Shown here in pieces: positions 45,096 through 54,461 of a stretch of 64,000 bases of DNA. The stretch comes from Shewanella oncorhynchi (GTDB lineage: Bacteria > Pseudomonadota > Gammaproteobacteria > Enterobacterales > Shewanellaceae). The notes below the pieces were generated by a model. The model ran no database searches. It was not told the DNA's origin and worked only from the letters and a program-made list of their open reading frames with translations. The DNA lies in assembly GCF_012584455.1 (NCBI RefSeq), contig NZ_JABAEB010000005.1, positions 124,001 through 188,000 of the forward strand, in the 5' to 3' direction. Each line of letters opens with the position of its first letter. The stretch's first letter is position 1. Made by a program: the position numbers and the translations under genes.

Positions 45096-46384
45096 AGAAG
45101 TTAATGACTTCTCTGGTGCTGGTCGTGCTGGTGGCCATTGCCAGCCTAGGCTGGTCGATAAGTGAGTTTGCAACACTTATTGATCCTGATAATGAAACGC
45201 CTAGCCCAGCAACTCACCTCGCGGCATTAAAACTGCTGGGCGGTTCACTGGCGCAAACGTTAGATAACGATCCCGCCCCTAATAATGCGTTTATAGACAA
45301 CTGGAATCAGCGAAATGCAGATCAATTGTCTTTGGTGAATGAAGCAGATTTTGTCTTACCCTCAGCCCTAAAGACAGAGTTTTATTCAGGGGAATCATTA
45401 TTGCTGGAGTCCGATGACGGCATCTCTTTGCACTATTTATTGCCTAAAACGGGTCAGGTGCTGAATATCAATACCCAGATAGTGACGCCAGCCGATGTGA
45501 GTTTTAACGCGAATAAGCTGTATACCATGCTTTTTTATGGCGGTGTGGTGGTGATTTTGTTGGTGTGGGTGTCTCCTTTAATCCGCCAACTGGTTAATCT
45601 CAGTAAGGTGACTCAAGCATTTGGTATGGGAGAATTACAGCAGCGAATTGTGGTCAGTAAAGCGTCCTACATAGGCACAATAGAAAGCGAATTCAACCGT
45701 ATGGCAGATCGCATCCAGCAATTAATCGATGACAATAAATTGCTTAGTCGGGCAGTTTCCCATGATTTAAAAACTCCGATTGCGCGGCTGCGATTTGGTA
45801 TTGCGGCGTTAGAAGAAACCCAAAGCGAACAACTTAGGGTGAAGTATTTTCAGCGATTGAACCGCGATCTGGACACTATGGAAGAGTTGGTCATGACACT
45901 GCTCAGCTATGCCCGCCTCGATGAGGCGAATATCCAACCTGATTGGCAACCTATTGAGCTTAATACTTGGTTGCTGGAAAAGTATCAAGGCCAAGTATAC
46001 TCAGGGTTTTCAATGGAACTCATCACCTGCCCAATACCGCTAAATATCAAAACAGATCCTAAGTACTTGTCAATGCAGGTGAATAACTTGCTCAGTAATG
46101 CGCTGCGTTTTGGCCGTGCCAATATCCGGTTGATGTTGGCATCGGAAGATGGGATTGCGTGGTTACACGTTGACGATGATGGCCCTGGCATAGATGAACA
46201 GGAATCTGCTCAAGTGATTAAACCTTTTGTGCGTGGTCAGCACAGCCGCGGAAATTCCGGTCATGGCATGGGTCTGGCGATTGTCGATAGAATTGGTTGT
46301 TGGATGGGGTCCCCATTACGTATTGGCCGTGCTCCTGACTTAGGTGGGGCTCGCATGTCACTAAAATTCAAGGCTGAAGTTTAA
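45092..46384 (+). CDS. Two-component sensor histidine kinase
   Basis: A 430-residue membrane kinase. TM1 is at about 5-22 and TM2 at 144-162, with a 120-residue periplasmic sensor between. HAMP follows, then the phospho-acceptor His224 in SHDLKTPIARLRFG. The ATPase domain has the N box QVNNLLSNALRFG, the G1 block DDDGPGID and G2 GHGMGLAIVDRIG. The periplasmic domain is not recognised. It forms the cognate partner of the overlapping response regulator. It ends against a bidirectional hairpin at 46591. Confidence 0.92.
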   Translation: MKKLMTSLVLVVLVAIASLGWSISEFATLIDPDNETPSPATHLAALKLLGGSLAQTLDNDPAPNNAFIDNWNQRNADQLSLVNEADFVLPSALKTEFYSGESLLLESDDGISLHYLLPKTGQVLNINTQIVTPADVSFNANKLYTMLFYGGVVVILLVWVSPLIRQLVNLSKVTQAFGMGELQQRIVVSKASYIGTIESEFNRMADRIQQLIDDNKLLSRAVSHDLKTPIARLRFGIAALEETQSEQLRVKYFQRLNRDLDTMEELVMTLLSYARLDEANIQPDWQPIELNTWLLEKYQGQVYSGFSMELITCPIPLNIKTDPKYLSMQVNNLLSNALRFGRANIRLMLASEDGIAWLHVDDDGPGIDEQESAQVIKPFVRGQHSRGNSGHGMGLAIVDRIGCWMGSPLRIGRAPDLGGARMSLKFKAEV

Positions 46385-46590
46385 AGTTGGGGTTTAATAC
46401 GATTGGTATAATGCGAGGTTTTAGCCGTTTTTGTCTGTTTCTTTAACATGAGCTGAAGCGAGCAATGCGGCTAAACCTGCGTCATCTAATCTGCTGAGTT
46501 GATTTAGAGATAGAGGCAGAATGACTCAACTCACTATACGAATGAGTGCCTAACGAATTGGTGCAGAACAGGGGGATTTATAAATAAAAC

Positions 46591-46635
46591 GCACCAGCCT
46601 TGATACCTAACGAGAATCTAGACTGGTGCATTTTT
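46591..46635. terminator. Bidirectional hairpin between kinase and lipoprotein genes
   Basis: GCACCAG (46591-46597) pairs with CTGGTGC (46623-46629) across a 25-base loop. ATTTTT follows on the plus strand and GTTTTATTTAT on the minus strand, so it could terminate both convergent transcripts. Confidence 0.6.
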
Positions 46636-46644
46636 GATGAGCAA

Positions 46645-47103
46645 TTAACTTTTCACATTGACATTGTTAAGTATGTAATCTGTTTCATAGATGCGGGAAC
46701 TCGCATTTTCTGGCTTGCTATGTAAACCTGTGACTTCGACCATGACAGAGGTTTCTTGATTCATCGTCGAACTCCCCCACAAGATATCCTTACTCGCGCT
46801 CGCTCCTACTCCAAACTGGCCAATTGCATCACGATCGGTTTGTTCGTGAGTAAAAGTGAAGTAGTTATAACCCGCTTGTTTGCATAACTCTGCTGACTTA
46901 CGCATGACGTACTTTCGGGCCAATGCGCGGTCAGTGTTGGTATTGCCAACAAAGCTTATCTGCCAGCTATCGGGTGCAATCTGTGCGGTTTCAAATCCTT
47001 TACCGAAAGACCAAAATTGCTTTTCGGTATCGTAGGAAGTGGCACAAGCTGAAAGCATCAGAGCTAATCCAGCACATAAAAACGTTTTTCTGATAAGTGT
47101 CAT
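46645..47103 (-). CDS. CC0125/CC1285 family lipoprotein
   Basis: A 152-residue lipoprotein with signal ending in the lipobox MLSAC (cysteine at about 19, then Ala-Thr). The mature domain matches the CC0125/CC1285 family. Its central block DSWQISFVGNTNTDRALARKYVMRKSAELCKQAGYNYF is the 'A-E-x-C-x-x-x-G-Y-x-Y-F' region. The function is unknown; related proteins are outer-membrane or periplasm-facing. It lies 21 bases downstream of a second MipA/OmpV gene on the same strand, so they may form a transcript. Confidence 0.85.
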   Translation of the reverse strand: MTLIRKTFLCAGLALMLSACATSYDTEKQFWSFGKGFETAQIAPDSWQISFVGNTNTDRALARKYVMRKSAELCKQAGYNYFTFTHEQTDRDAIGQFGVGASASKDILWGSSTMNQETSVMVEVTGLHSKPENASSRIYETDYILNNVNVKS

Positions 47104-47124
47104 GGTCTTGTCTCGTCAGGTTGT

Positions 47125-47898
47125 TTAGAAGCTATAGTTCACGCCAAGGGTAGTAACCCACTGGTTGTTACTGTCTATTAGCGGAGAGTCTGCCATGTTG
47201 GCACCTATGTGCGAGTAACCTGTGGCTTGAGTAATATCTAAATGCTTAGTGACTGGAATAACCAAAGCGTAGCCTAGCTTATAGGCAAAGGTGCCGTCGG
47301 CTTGATAGGCAGGGCGCTGCGCCGTAGCTTCAGATGATGTCACACCTGTGTAGTAGTTTGCGAAGTCTTTACTGAAGTAGTGCACACCCGCATAAGGCAC
47401 CAGATCACCGAAGCCTACATTTATTGGATGGTAATAGGTGATATCGGCCTGAAAACCATCATAAATATTGGTGACATCGTGTTGGAATTTAGTTGATAGC
47501 GTGCCATTTCCTAAATGAATGTCGGCGTTTAAACCCAGATCGCCACTGAATTTACGATCCTTCATGCCCGTTAAAATATCCGCATCATCGGCATCAAAGC
47601 CAGGATTGGCAACGGCAAAGATACTGAAATTAACGGCACTATCGTTCGTGCCTAAAAAGCGGTAGTTGATGCCGGACAGATCGGCGTTGAAGTCTTCACC
47701 GTGGTAGCCGCCATTGAGGTAGGCACCTGTCTGGTGATCTTGACCCTTATAAAACTGACTACCAGTAGCAACACCTGCGCCAGCAAAGAACTGATCTTGA
47801 TGACTATAGATATTACCGTTACGAATGTAGGTATTGCTTTCAGCAAGAGCGTGGCTTGACATCAAAACACTTGTGATTACAAAGCAAAGTTTTTTCAT
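47125..47898 (-). CDS. Second MipA/OmpV family outer-membrane protein
   Basis: A 257-residue protein from the ATG at 47898, which follows an AAGGATC site. The signal peptide is MKKLCFVITSVLMSSHALA-E. The barrel contains LNGGYHGEDFNADLSGINYRFLG, then HYFSKDFANYYTGVTSSEATAQRPAYQADG, the MipA/OmpV hallmark. Next come SPLIDSNN and the terminal GVNYSF. It is a paralogue of the protein at 43145, on the opposite strand and facing the kinase operon. The in-frame upstream reading to 47940 has no signal and was rejected. Confidence 0.88.
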   Translation of the reverse strand: MKKLCFVITSVLMSSHALAESNTYIRNGNIYSHQDQFFAGAGVATGSQFYKGQDHQTGAYLNGGYHGEDFNADLSGINYRFLGTNDSAVNFSIFAVANPGFDADDADILTGMKDRKFSGDLGLNADIHLGNGTLSTKFQHDVTNIYDGFQADITYYHPINVGFGDLVPYAGVHYFSKDFANYYTGVTSSEATAQRPAYQADGTFAYKLGYALVIPVTKHLDITQATGYSHIGANMADSPLIDSNNQWVTTLGVNYSF

Positions 47899-48252
47899 TT
47901 TTTGATCCTTAAGACATCTGTCTAGTGACTGTGATGCCACTATATTTCACTTCTTAAAAGGACTCTGTATCCGAATGTAACCTAGACCATGTATTGCAGC
48001 CTTCTCGCATAGCCTGGCGCTGGTGAGCTCGTGGAGCTGAAGACGATGACCTTTTGCTAAGCCGGAGGGATAAGATAAAGAAGACTAAGTAATAGGTAGC
48101 TTTTGATTGAATGGAGGAGAGAGCGCATTGATGAGGTGATATAAAGGTAAAAAGTTATGCCTCTAAAGCTATTTGAAATCAATAGCATCAGGGGGATTTG
48201 ACCCGATGCTATTGGTCAGTCATTCAAACAACTCGCCGACTAAGCCTAGGGG
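47899..48252. other. Intergenic gap without a gene
   Basis: No credible coding frame of either strand was seen. It should hold the minus-strand promoter of the second MipA/OmpV gene and the 3' end of the aldo/keto reductase transcript. Only a hairpin at 48181-48213 stands out. Confidence 0.5.
48181..48213 (-). terminator. Weak hairpin after the aldo/keto reductase gene
   Basis: AATAGCATC (48181-48189) pairs with GATGCTATT (48205-48213) around an inner GGG/CCC stem. It lies about 40 bases past the minus-strand stop of the reductase gene. The downstream T-richness on the minus strand is modest, so this is a weak call. Confidence 0.45.
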
Positions 48253-49293
48253 CTAAGGGCAAGGTAATCTAAATTGATCGGACAGTTGGTTTAATCGTAC
48301 TAATAGCTCTGGCGATAAGGTGACTTTTAAACTGTCGATGTTTTCTTTCAGTTGATATAAGTCGGTGGCACCTATGATATTGGAGCCGACAAACTTACGT
48401 GAGTTAACAAAAGCTAACGCCATTTGTGAGGGCGTGAGTTTGAACTCGCGGGCCAAATCGACATAGGCTTTTGTAGCCTCCAGAGCCATTTGCGAACCTG
48501 TATAGCGGGCGAAACGCTTAAACAAGGTCAGGCGCGCGCCTTCAGGCCATTGGTCGTTGCAATATTTTCCCGTCAAGGCGCCAAAGGCCAGTGGCGAATA
48601 GGCCAGTAATGGCAAGTTTTCGCGGTGACTGATTTCGCTCATGCCGACTTCGAAACTGCGATTAAGCAAGTTATAGGGGTTTTGCACACTCACAATACGC
48701 GGCAAACCATGTTTTTCGGCGAGTTGCAGGTATTTCATCAAGCCCCAAGGCGTTTCGTTCGACACACCGATATAGCGCACTTTACCTTGGCGGATCACTT
48801 CGGCGAGCGCTTCTAGGGTTTCAAGTATCGGTGTTTGATGTTCATGCTCTTGTTGATCGTAAAACAGTTCACCAAAGAAATTGGTATTACGGTCAGGCCA
48901 ATGGATTTGATAAAGGTCGATAGTGTCTATTTGGAGGCGTGCTAAAGATGCATCGACCGCTTGGTGGATGTTGTTCCAGTCCAGCGCCATATTTTTGCGA
49001 ATGTAATCACTTTTACCCCCCGGTGCGGCAATTTTAGTGGCGATCACTAAGTCGTCTCGGTTACCGCGGGCCTTAATATATTGCCCTAGGATACGCTCGG
49101 TTTCCCCTTGGGTTTCCGGCTTAGGTGGTACGGGATACATTTCCGCCGTATCGATAAAGTTGATGCCATTGCCTATGGCGTAGTCCAGCTGTGCAAACGC
49201 TTCGGCTTGGGTATTTTGTTCGCCCCAAGTCATAGTGCCCAAACAAATTTTACTGACCTCAAGATTAGAATGCGGTATGCGTCTGTATTCCAT
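48253..49293 (-). CDS. Aldo/keto reductase, Tas-like
   Basis: A 346-residue NADP(H)-dependent aldo/keto reductase most like E. coli Tas. The barrel starts MEYRRIPHSNLEVSKICLGTMTWGEQNT, and the catalytic Asp and Tyr are in NFIDTAEMYPVPPKPETQG. The catalytic Lys is in VIATKIAAPGGK and the His in DLYQIHWPDRNTNFFGELFY. NADPH-binding SRKFVGSNIIGATDLYQLKENI lies near the C-terminus. The substrate is unknown; Tas suppresses a tyrosine auxotrophy in E. coli. It stands alone beside the nqr operon on the opposite strand. Confidence 0.92.
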   Translation of the reverse strand: MEYRRIPHSNLEVSKICLGTMTWGEQNTQAEAFAQLDYAIGNGINFIDTAEMYPVPPKPETQGETERILGQYIKARGNRDDLVIATKIAAPGGKSDYIRKNMALDWNNIHQAVDASLARLQIDTIDLYQIHWPDRNTNFFGELFYDQQEHEHQTPILETLEALAEVIRQGKVRYIGVSNETPWGLMKYLQLAEKHGLPRIVSVQNPYNLLNRSFEVGMSEISHRENLPLLAYSPLAFGALTGKYCNDQWPEGARLTLFKRFARYTGSQMALEATKAYVDLAREFKLTPSQMALAFVNSRKFVGSNIIGATDLYQLKENIDSLKVTLSPELLVRLNQLSDQFRLPCP

Positions 49294-49747
49294 CTATTTC
49301 TCCTACGGAAACTCTCTTAGTTTGAGGCTACCAAGCTTTTGCTGTAAAGCAAAGGTTAAACCATAGGTTGAAATGTTAGTGCGCTAAAAATAGCCAGCAA
49401 GTTTAGCCATCCTGCCCCATTTTGAGGCATGCCATTGGCTGAAGTTTGTTCGCTGAGTTGCTCTTTTAACGGTTTTAGCGCTTTACTGCACTGAAATGGA
49501 GATTTTTGCTTATTTTTGTAAACCTTAGGTACTACTAAATCAGTAATGACGTATTTATGAATAAATTGTTATAAAACTACATTTGCAGATTACAGCAAGT
49601 AAGGATGTGAATCTGTGTCACAAAATTGCGTAAATTTACGTATCTAACTTACGAATTTGCAGCGGAATGTGACGCCAATATCGGAATCTGCGTTAACAAA
49701 TCTCTACCCTAAATTTATCTAAAAATTTTTCATGGTTGATATTTGTG
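49294..49747. other. Divergent promoter region of the aldo/keto reductase gene and nqr operon
   Basis: A 454-base gap between divergent genes, AT-rich, with no credible gene. It contains a perfect 12-base palindrome CGTAAATTTACG at 49629-49640 and further TTACG copies. It should hold promoters for both directions, but no clear -35/-10 pair could be fixed. Confidence 0.6.
49629..49640. promoter_or_regulatory. Palindrome upstream of nqrA
   Basis: CGTAAATTTACG is a perfect palindrome about 110 bases upstream of nqrA, followed 9 bases on by another TTACG. It could be a transcription factor operator; none is recognised. Confidence 0.3.
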
Positions 49748-51121
49748 ATGGCAGATTTTTCAAACCAAATTGTAACGATCAAAAAAGGCCTCGACTTGCC
49801 GATTGTTGGTGAGCCGCGACAGGTCATTGAACTCGGTGCTAAGCCATCCCAAGTGGCTGTTCTGGGAGAAGAGTTCGTTGGGCTTAAGCCGACGATGTTG
49901 GTCGAAGAGGGTGATTTTGTTCAAAAGGGCCAAGCCCTATTTGAAGATAAAAAAACGCCTGGTGTGTTGTTCACTGCACCCGCTAGTGGCCAAGTCGTAG
50001 CGATTAACCGCGGTGAGCGTCGAATTCTACAATCAGTCGTCATTCGTTGTGATGACGGTGAAAACCGCGATGGGCAGATTTCTTTCGATATCCATCAAGA
50101 CATCGCCGCTCTCCCTCGACCAACCGTTCAAGACCAGTTGGTGAAGAGTGGTCTATGGACTGCCCTGCGTACTCGGCCTTTCTCGCGCGTGCCTGCGCTC
50201 GATAGCACGCCAGCAGGTATTTTCGTCACCGCTATCGATACTAATCCACTGGCCGCTGATCCGCGTTTGATCATCGCCGAGCAAACCGAAGCTTTTAAAG
50301 CTGGCTTGCTGGTGTTGAGCCGTTTAACCGAAGGCAAGGTTTACCTGTGCCAGGATAAGGGCGAAGCGATTGTTAAAGAAGCATTACCACAACTTGAGGT
50401 GCGCCGTTTTGATGGTGTTCATCCTGCGGGTTTAGTGGGCACTCATATTCACTTTACTTTGCCAGTGAGTTTAGAGCGTCAGGTATGGCATATCGGTTAT
50501 CAAGATGTGATTGCCTACGGCAAGTTATTCCAAACCGGTGAGTTGTATACCGACCGCATCGTCGCCTTAGGTGGCCCGAGCGTGCTGAACCCGCGTTTAC
50601 TGCGCACTCAATTGGGCGCTGAGCTAAGTGCCTTAGTGAGTGATGAAATCAAACCTGGCCATAACCGCGTGGTATCGGGATCTGTGTTATCTGGCCATAC
50701 CGCGGCGGGCGTACATGACTTTTTAGGCCGATTCCACAACCAAGTGTCAGTGTTGAGCGAAGATTCGCAGCACCATGTTCTCCCTTGGGTGCGCGGTGGT
50801 TCTGACAAATTCTCCATCACTCGTGCCGTAACATCACGTCTGTTTGGTGCGACTAAATTGTTCGAGTTTACGACTCATCAGGGCGGTTCAGCTCGCGCCA
50901 TGATGGCTTTTGGTCAGTTAGATCGCGTGATGCCACTGGATATTTTACCCACCTTACTCGTTCGAGACTTAGTGGTGCGTGATACCGACGAGGCACAAGC
51001 CTTAGGTGCATTGGAGTTAGATGAAGAAGATCTGGCGCTGTGTACCTTCGTATGTCCCGGCAAATATGACTTTGGTAAAGAATTACGTGCCTGTCTAGAT
51101 GTTATTGAGAGGGAAGGTTAA
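49748..51121 (+). CDS. nqrA: Na+-translocating NADH:quinone reductase subunit A
   Basis: Soluble subunit A of the sodium-pumping NADH:quinone oxidoreductase, 457 residues from the ATG at 49748. It begins [21 protein letters not shown] and lies on the cytoplasmic side; the quinone site has been assigned to A/B. Further blocks include [45 protein letters not shown] and [12 protein letters not shown] near the end. GTG and TTG codons just upstream in frame (49745 and 49736) are alternatives. It overlaps nqrB by one base. Confidence 0.95.
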   Translation: MADFSNQIVTIKKGLDLPIVGEPRQVIELGAKPSQVAVLGEEFVGLKPTMLVEEGDFVQKGQALFEDKKTPGVLFTAPASGQVVAINRGERRILQSVVIRCDDGENRDGQISFDIHQDIAALPRPTVQDQLVKSGLWTALRTRPFSRVPALDSTPAGIFVTAIDTNPLAADPRLIIAEQTEAFKAGLLVLSRLTEGKVYLCQDKGEAIVKEALPQLEVRRFDGVHPAGLVGTHIHFTLPVSLERQVWHIGYQDVIAYGKLFQTGELYTDRIVALGGPSVLNPRLLRTQLGAELSALVSDEIKPGHNRVVSGSVLSGHTAAGVHDFLGRFHNQVSVLSEDSQHHVLPWVRGGSDKFSITRAVTSRLFGATKLFEFTTHQGGSARAMMAFGQLDRVMPLDILPTLLVRDLVVRDTDEAQALGALELDEEDLALCTFVCPGKYDFGKELRACLDVIEREG

Positions 51122-52353
51122 TGACCAAACAAGTGAAAAAACCTGATTTACAGGACGCCTCTGATTTACAACAAGAGTACTACGCAACGGGTAAGTCGAT
51201 GAAGGGCTTTTTGCGCTCACTCGTCATTGCCAACGGTCGTAGCACTAAGGGCCAAGTGCATGTGCGTGACGCGATTGACGTGAAACGTACCATGACGCTA
51301 GTCGGTTTGTGTTTACTGCCCGCCATTTTATTCGGTCTATATAACATTGGCCTACAGGCACAGCTTGCGCTCGCGGGAGGATTATCGACGCCAGATATTT
51401 GGAAGTTAGAAATCTTTAATACCCTGTTTGGCAGCCTTAGCCAAGACACTGGGATATTAGGTTTATTCCTCTATGGTCTTAGTTTTTATCTGCCGATTTA
51501 CCTGACAGCACTGCTCACCAGTTTGTTTTGGGAAGTGGTGTTTGCGCGGGTTCGTGGTCAAGAGTTGCACGAAGGCTTCTTCGTGACGGCCCTGCTGTTT
51601 ACCTTAATCTTGCCAGTATCGACACCGTTGTGGCTGGTGGCCATGGGGATTTCCTTTGGTGTGGTCGTGGCTAAAGAGCTATTTGGTGGCATGGGATATA
51701 ACTTCCTTAACCCTGCGCTGGCGGGCTTGGCTTTTATCTACTTCGCCTATCCATCTGAAGTTTCAACCATTAAACAGCTCGTTGCCGTTGATGGTTTCTC
51801 TGGTGCAACAGCGCTGGCACAAACTGCAGCGGGCAAGTTGAGTTTTGCCGATTACTCTTGGTTTAGCGCCTTTAGCGATCCTAACTGGTGGAACAACTTT
51901 TTTGGCTTTACCGTGGGCGCGATTGGCGAAACCAGCACCTTAGCGATTTTGATCGGCGGTTCATTATTGCTGATCAGCCGCTTAGCGGATTGGCGCATTG
52001 TGCTCGGTGTGTTGCTGGGCATGATAGCGACAGCAACGCTGTGTAATTACATCGGTTCTAGCAGCAATCAAATGATGGCAATGCCGTGGACTTGGCATCT
52101 TGTCACTGGCGGTTTTGCGCTAGCAATGATGTTTATGGCCACCGATCCTGTGACCACTTCGTACACTCGTCAAGGCAAGTTTGCCTACGGTGCTTTGATT
52201 GGTTTTATGACTGTGCTTATCCGTGTTGCTAACCCCAAAATGCCTGAGGGCGTGATGTTAGCCATTCTGTTCGCCAACCTTTGGGCGCCGCTATTCGATT
52301 ATCTGGTGGCCCGCGCCAACATCAAACGGAGATTAAAACGTCATGGTATTTAA
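51121..52353 (+). CDS. nqrB: Na+-NQR subunit B
   Basis: Membrane subunit B, 410 residues with about ten helices. It carries a covalently bound FMN on a threonine of the SGAT motif, seen here as FSGATALAQ with Thr230, and participates in ubiquinone reduction and Na+ movement. The N-terminal YATGKSMKGFLRS is the family's cytoplasmic start. The start shares one base with the nqrA stop, and its end overlaps nqrC by eleven bases, implying coupled translation. Confidence 0.95.
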   Translation: MTKQVKKPDLQDASDLQQEYYATGKSMKGFLRSLVIANGRSTKGQVHVRDAIDVKRTMTLVGLCLLPAILFGLYNIGLQAQLALAGGLSTPDIWKLEIFNTLFGSLSQDTGILGLFLYGLSFYLPIYLTALLTSLFWEVVFARVRGQELHEGFFVTALLFTLILPVSTPLWLVAMGISFGVVVAKELFGGMGYNFLNPALAGLAFIYFAYPSEVSTIKQLVAVDGFSGATALAQTAAGKLSFADYSWFSAFSDPNWWNNFFGFTVGAIGETSTLAILIGGSLLLISRLADWRIVLGVLLGMIATATLCNYIGSSSNQMMAMPWTWHLVTGGFALAMMFMATDPVTTSYTRQGKFAYGALIGFMTVLIRVANPKMPEGVMLAILFANLWAPLFDYLVARANIKRRLKRHGI

Positions 52354-53149
52354 GAAAGATACTGTGGTGGGGACCATGATCTTCACCATCACGCTCTGCC
52401 TCCTGTGCTCTTTTATGATCACAGGCACAGCAGGCATATTGAAAGAACGTAAAGTCGCCAAAAAACGTGACGAAGTGCAGCGCTATGTGTTGATGGCCGC
52501 CGATGTGAACTTAGGTCAGGACAATGAGTTTAGAGAGATTTTTGCTAAATCTGTTAAGCCATTATTGATCAATCTTGACACAGGTAAGGTGGACTCAGAC
52601 GCTAACGTCCTCGATTTCGATGAGCGTATGGCGGCAATTAATCCTGAGACTTCAAGTGCGCCGAAAAAAGATATCGCCAAGATTAAAACCCGTGCGAACG
52701 ATGCCCGCGTGTTTAAAGTGCTCGATGCCAACGGCAAGTTAGACAGCGTGGTTGTGCCTTTCTATGGCAAAGGTCTGTGGTCGATGATCTACGGTTATGT
52801 GGCGGTTGAACCCGATTTCAACACCATTAAAGGGCTCGTCGTGTACGAGCACGGTGAAACCCCTGGTATCGGCGACTTTGTGACCGATCCCCATTGGTTA
52901 TCGTTGTGGAAGGGTAAGCAATTATTTGATGAAAAAGGCAAATTTGCGATACGTCTTGTAAAGGGTGGCGTTAAAGAAGGCGATCTTCACGGTGTGGATG
53001 CGGTAAGTGGCGCGACCATGACGGGCCGCGGCGTGCAACGCGCAATGGAGTTTTGGTTTGGCGTTGAAGGTTTTCAAACCTTCTTCAACCAGCTGAAAGC
53101 GTCGGCAGCGCAGGGTGAATTGCAAGGTGAGTTGGGAGAGGCAAAATGA
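52343..53149 (+). CDS. nqrC: Na+-NQR subunit C
   Basis: Subunit C, 268 residues, with one N-terminal membrane anchor (about 10-30) and a large soluble domain. The second covalent FMN attaches to a threonine in SGAT: Thr225 in [30 protein letters not shown] is the other conserved block of the FMN-binding domain. It accepts electrons from within the complex and passes them to RnfA/NqrB-type sites. It overlaps nqrB by 11 bases and nqrD by four. Confidence 0.95.
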   Translation: MVFKKDTVVGTMIFTITLCLLCSFMITGTAGILKERKVAKKRDEVQRYVLMAADVNLGQDNEFREIFAKSVKPLLINLDTGKVDSDANVLDFDERMAAINPETSSAPKKDIAKIKTRANDARVFKVLDANGKLDSVVVPFYGKGLWSMIYGYVAVEPDFNTIKGLVVYEHGETPGIGDFVTDPHWLSLWKGKQLFDEKGKFAIRLVKGGVKEGDLHGVDAVSGATMTGRGVQRAMEFWFGVEGFQTFFNQLKASAAQGELQGELGEAK

Positions 53150-53766
53150 GCAACACTTTATCCATGCGTGACATGTTAACGGGGCCAGTGTTTGCCAATA
53201 ACCCCGTCGCAATGCAAGTGCTGGGCGTATGTTCGGCATTGGCGGTCAGTAATTCAATGCAAACCGCTGTGGTGATGACACTGGCAGTGACCTTTGTGTT
53301 GGTGTTTTCTAACCTGATTATCTCTGCCATCCGTAACTTTATCCCGACCAGTGTGCGGATTATCGCGCAGATGACGGTTATCGCCTCCTTGGTGATTATC
53401 GTCGACATGGTTCTGCAGGATGTGGCCTATGAGTTATCTAAGCAACTTTCTGTATTCGTTGGGTTAATTATCACTAACTGTATCATCATGGGCCGTGCAG
53501 AAGCCTTCGCCATGAAGTATCCACCGCATTTAGCGGTCGTCGATGCGCTTGGTAATGCGACGGGTTATGGCTTGATTTTGATCAGCGTCGCCTTTGTACG
53601 CGAGCTGTTAGGGACGGGTAATTTATTCGGTCACCCTGTGTTCACCACCATCGAAAACGGCGGCTGGTACTTGCCAAACGAGATGTTCAAGTTACCACCG
53701 AGCGCCTTCTTCCTGATTGGTGTGTTGATCTGGACTATCAATGTGATCCAGCGGAAACGGGGTTAA
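53146..53766 (+). CDS. nqrD: Na+-NQR subunit D
   Basis: A 206-residue membrane subunit of about six helices in the NqrDE/RnfAE family. It contains [48 protein letters not shown], with the two half-helix cysteine region (ITNC) that participates in a membrane iron centre between D and E. The start ATG overlaps the nqrC stop (ATGA). It is adjacent to nqrE. Confidence 0.95.
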   Translation: MSNTLSMRDMLTGPVFANNPVAMQVLGVCSALAVSNSMQTAVVMTLAVTFVLVFSNLIISAIRNFIPTSVRIIAQMTVIASLVIIVDMVLQDVAYELSKQLSVFVGLIITNCIIMGRAEAFAMKYPPHLAVVDALGNATGYGLILISVAFVRELLGTGNLFGHPVFTTIENGGWYLPNEMFKLPPSAFFLIGVLIWTINVIQRKRG

Positions 53767-53775
53767 GGAGCAGAT

Positions 53776-54384
53776 ATGGAACACTATATAAATCTATTTT
53801 TGCAGGCCACTTTTATCGACAACATGGCGCTGTCGTTCTTCTTGGGTATGTGTACTTTCTTGGCCGTGTCTAAAAAGGTGTCAACCGCCTTTGGTCTAGG
53901 TGTCGCTGTGATTGTGGTGATGACCTTAGCCGTGCCGTTAAACCAACTGATTTACGTCAAAGTGCTCGCACCTGGCGCACTGTCTTGGGCGGGATTACCC
54001 GGTATCGATTTAAGTTACCTGCAACTGATCACTTTCATTGGTGTGATTGCGGCGTTAGTGCAAATCCTTGAAATGTTTTTGGATAAGTACATTCCTAGCC
54101 TGTATGACTCCCTTGGGATCTTTTTACCTTTGCTCACAGTGAACTGCGCGATTTTTGCCGGGGTGATCTTTATGGCGAACCGTGATTACAACTTCGGTGA
54201 GTCAGTGGTGTTTGCTATGGGCTCGGGTCTTGGTTGGGCGGTGGCGATTGTACTGCTGGCGGGACTGCGCGAAAGAATGAAATTCAACGCGATTCCCGAA
54301 GGCTTACAAGGTATTGGTATCACCTTTATTACTACAGGCTTGATGGCGCTGGGCTTTATGTCTTTCTCAGGGATCTCGCTGTAG
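53776..54384 (+). CDS. nqrE: Na+-NQR subunit E
   Basis: A 202-residue membrane subunit, pseudo-symmetrical partner of NqrD. It has six helices, [17 protein letters not shown] at the start, and a VNCAIF stretch around residue 118, with the cysteine facing NqrD. The second conserved block is [30 protein letters not shown] near 150. It is preceded by an AAGGAGC site ten bases after the nqrD stop. Confidence 0.95.
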   Translation: MEHYINLFLQATFIDNMALSFFLGMCTFLAVSKKVSTAFGLGVAVIVVMTLAVPLNQLIYVKVLAPGALSWAGLPGIDLSYLQLITFIGVIAALVQILEMFLDKYIPSLYDSLGIFLPLLTVNCAIFAGVIFMANRDYNFGESVVFAMGSGLGWAVAIVLLAGLRERMKFNAIPEGLQGIGITFITTGLMALGFMSFSGISL

Positions 54385-54461
54385 AGCTACAGTAGGCGAG
54401 CCAAGAATTGAGAAAGTGAAACCAGATTCTTTTTAGAAAAGAGCTAGAAAAGGGTAATACG

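Noticed and set aside
49606..49622. CRP-like site (TGTGA...TCACA) upstream of nqrA
   Set aside because: The half-sites are separated by seven bases rather than the six of a CRP operator.
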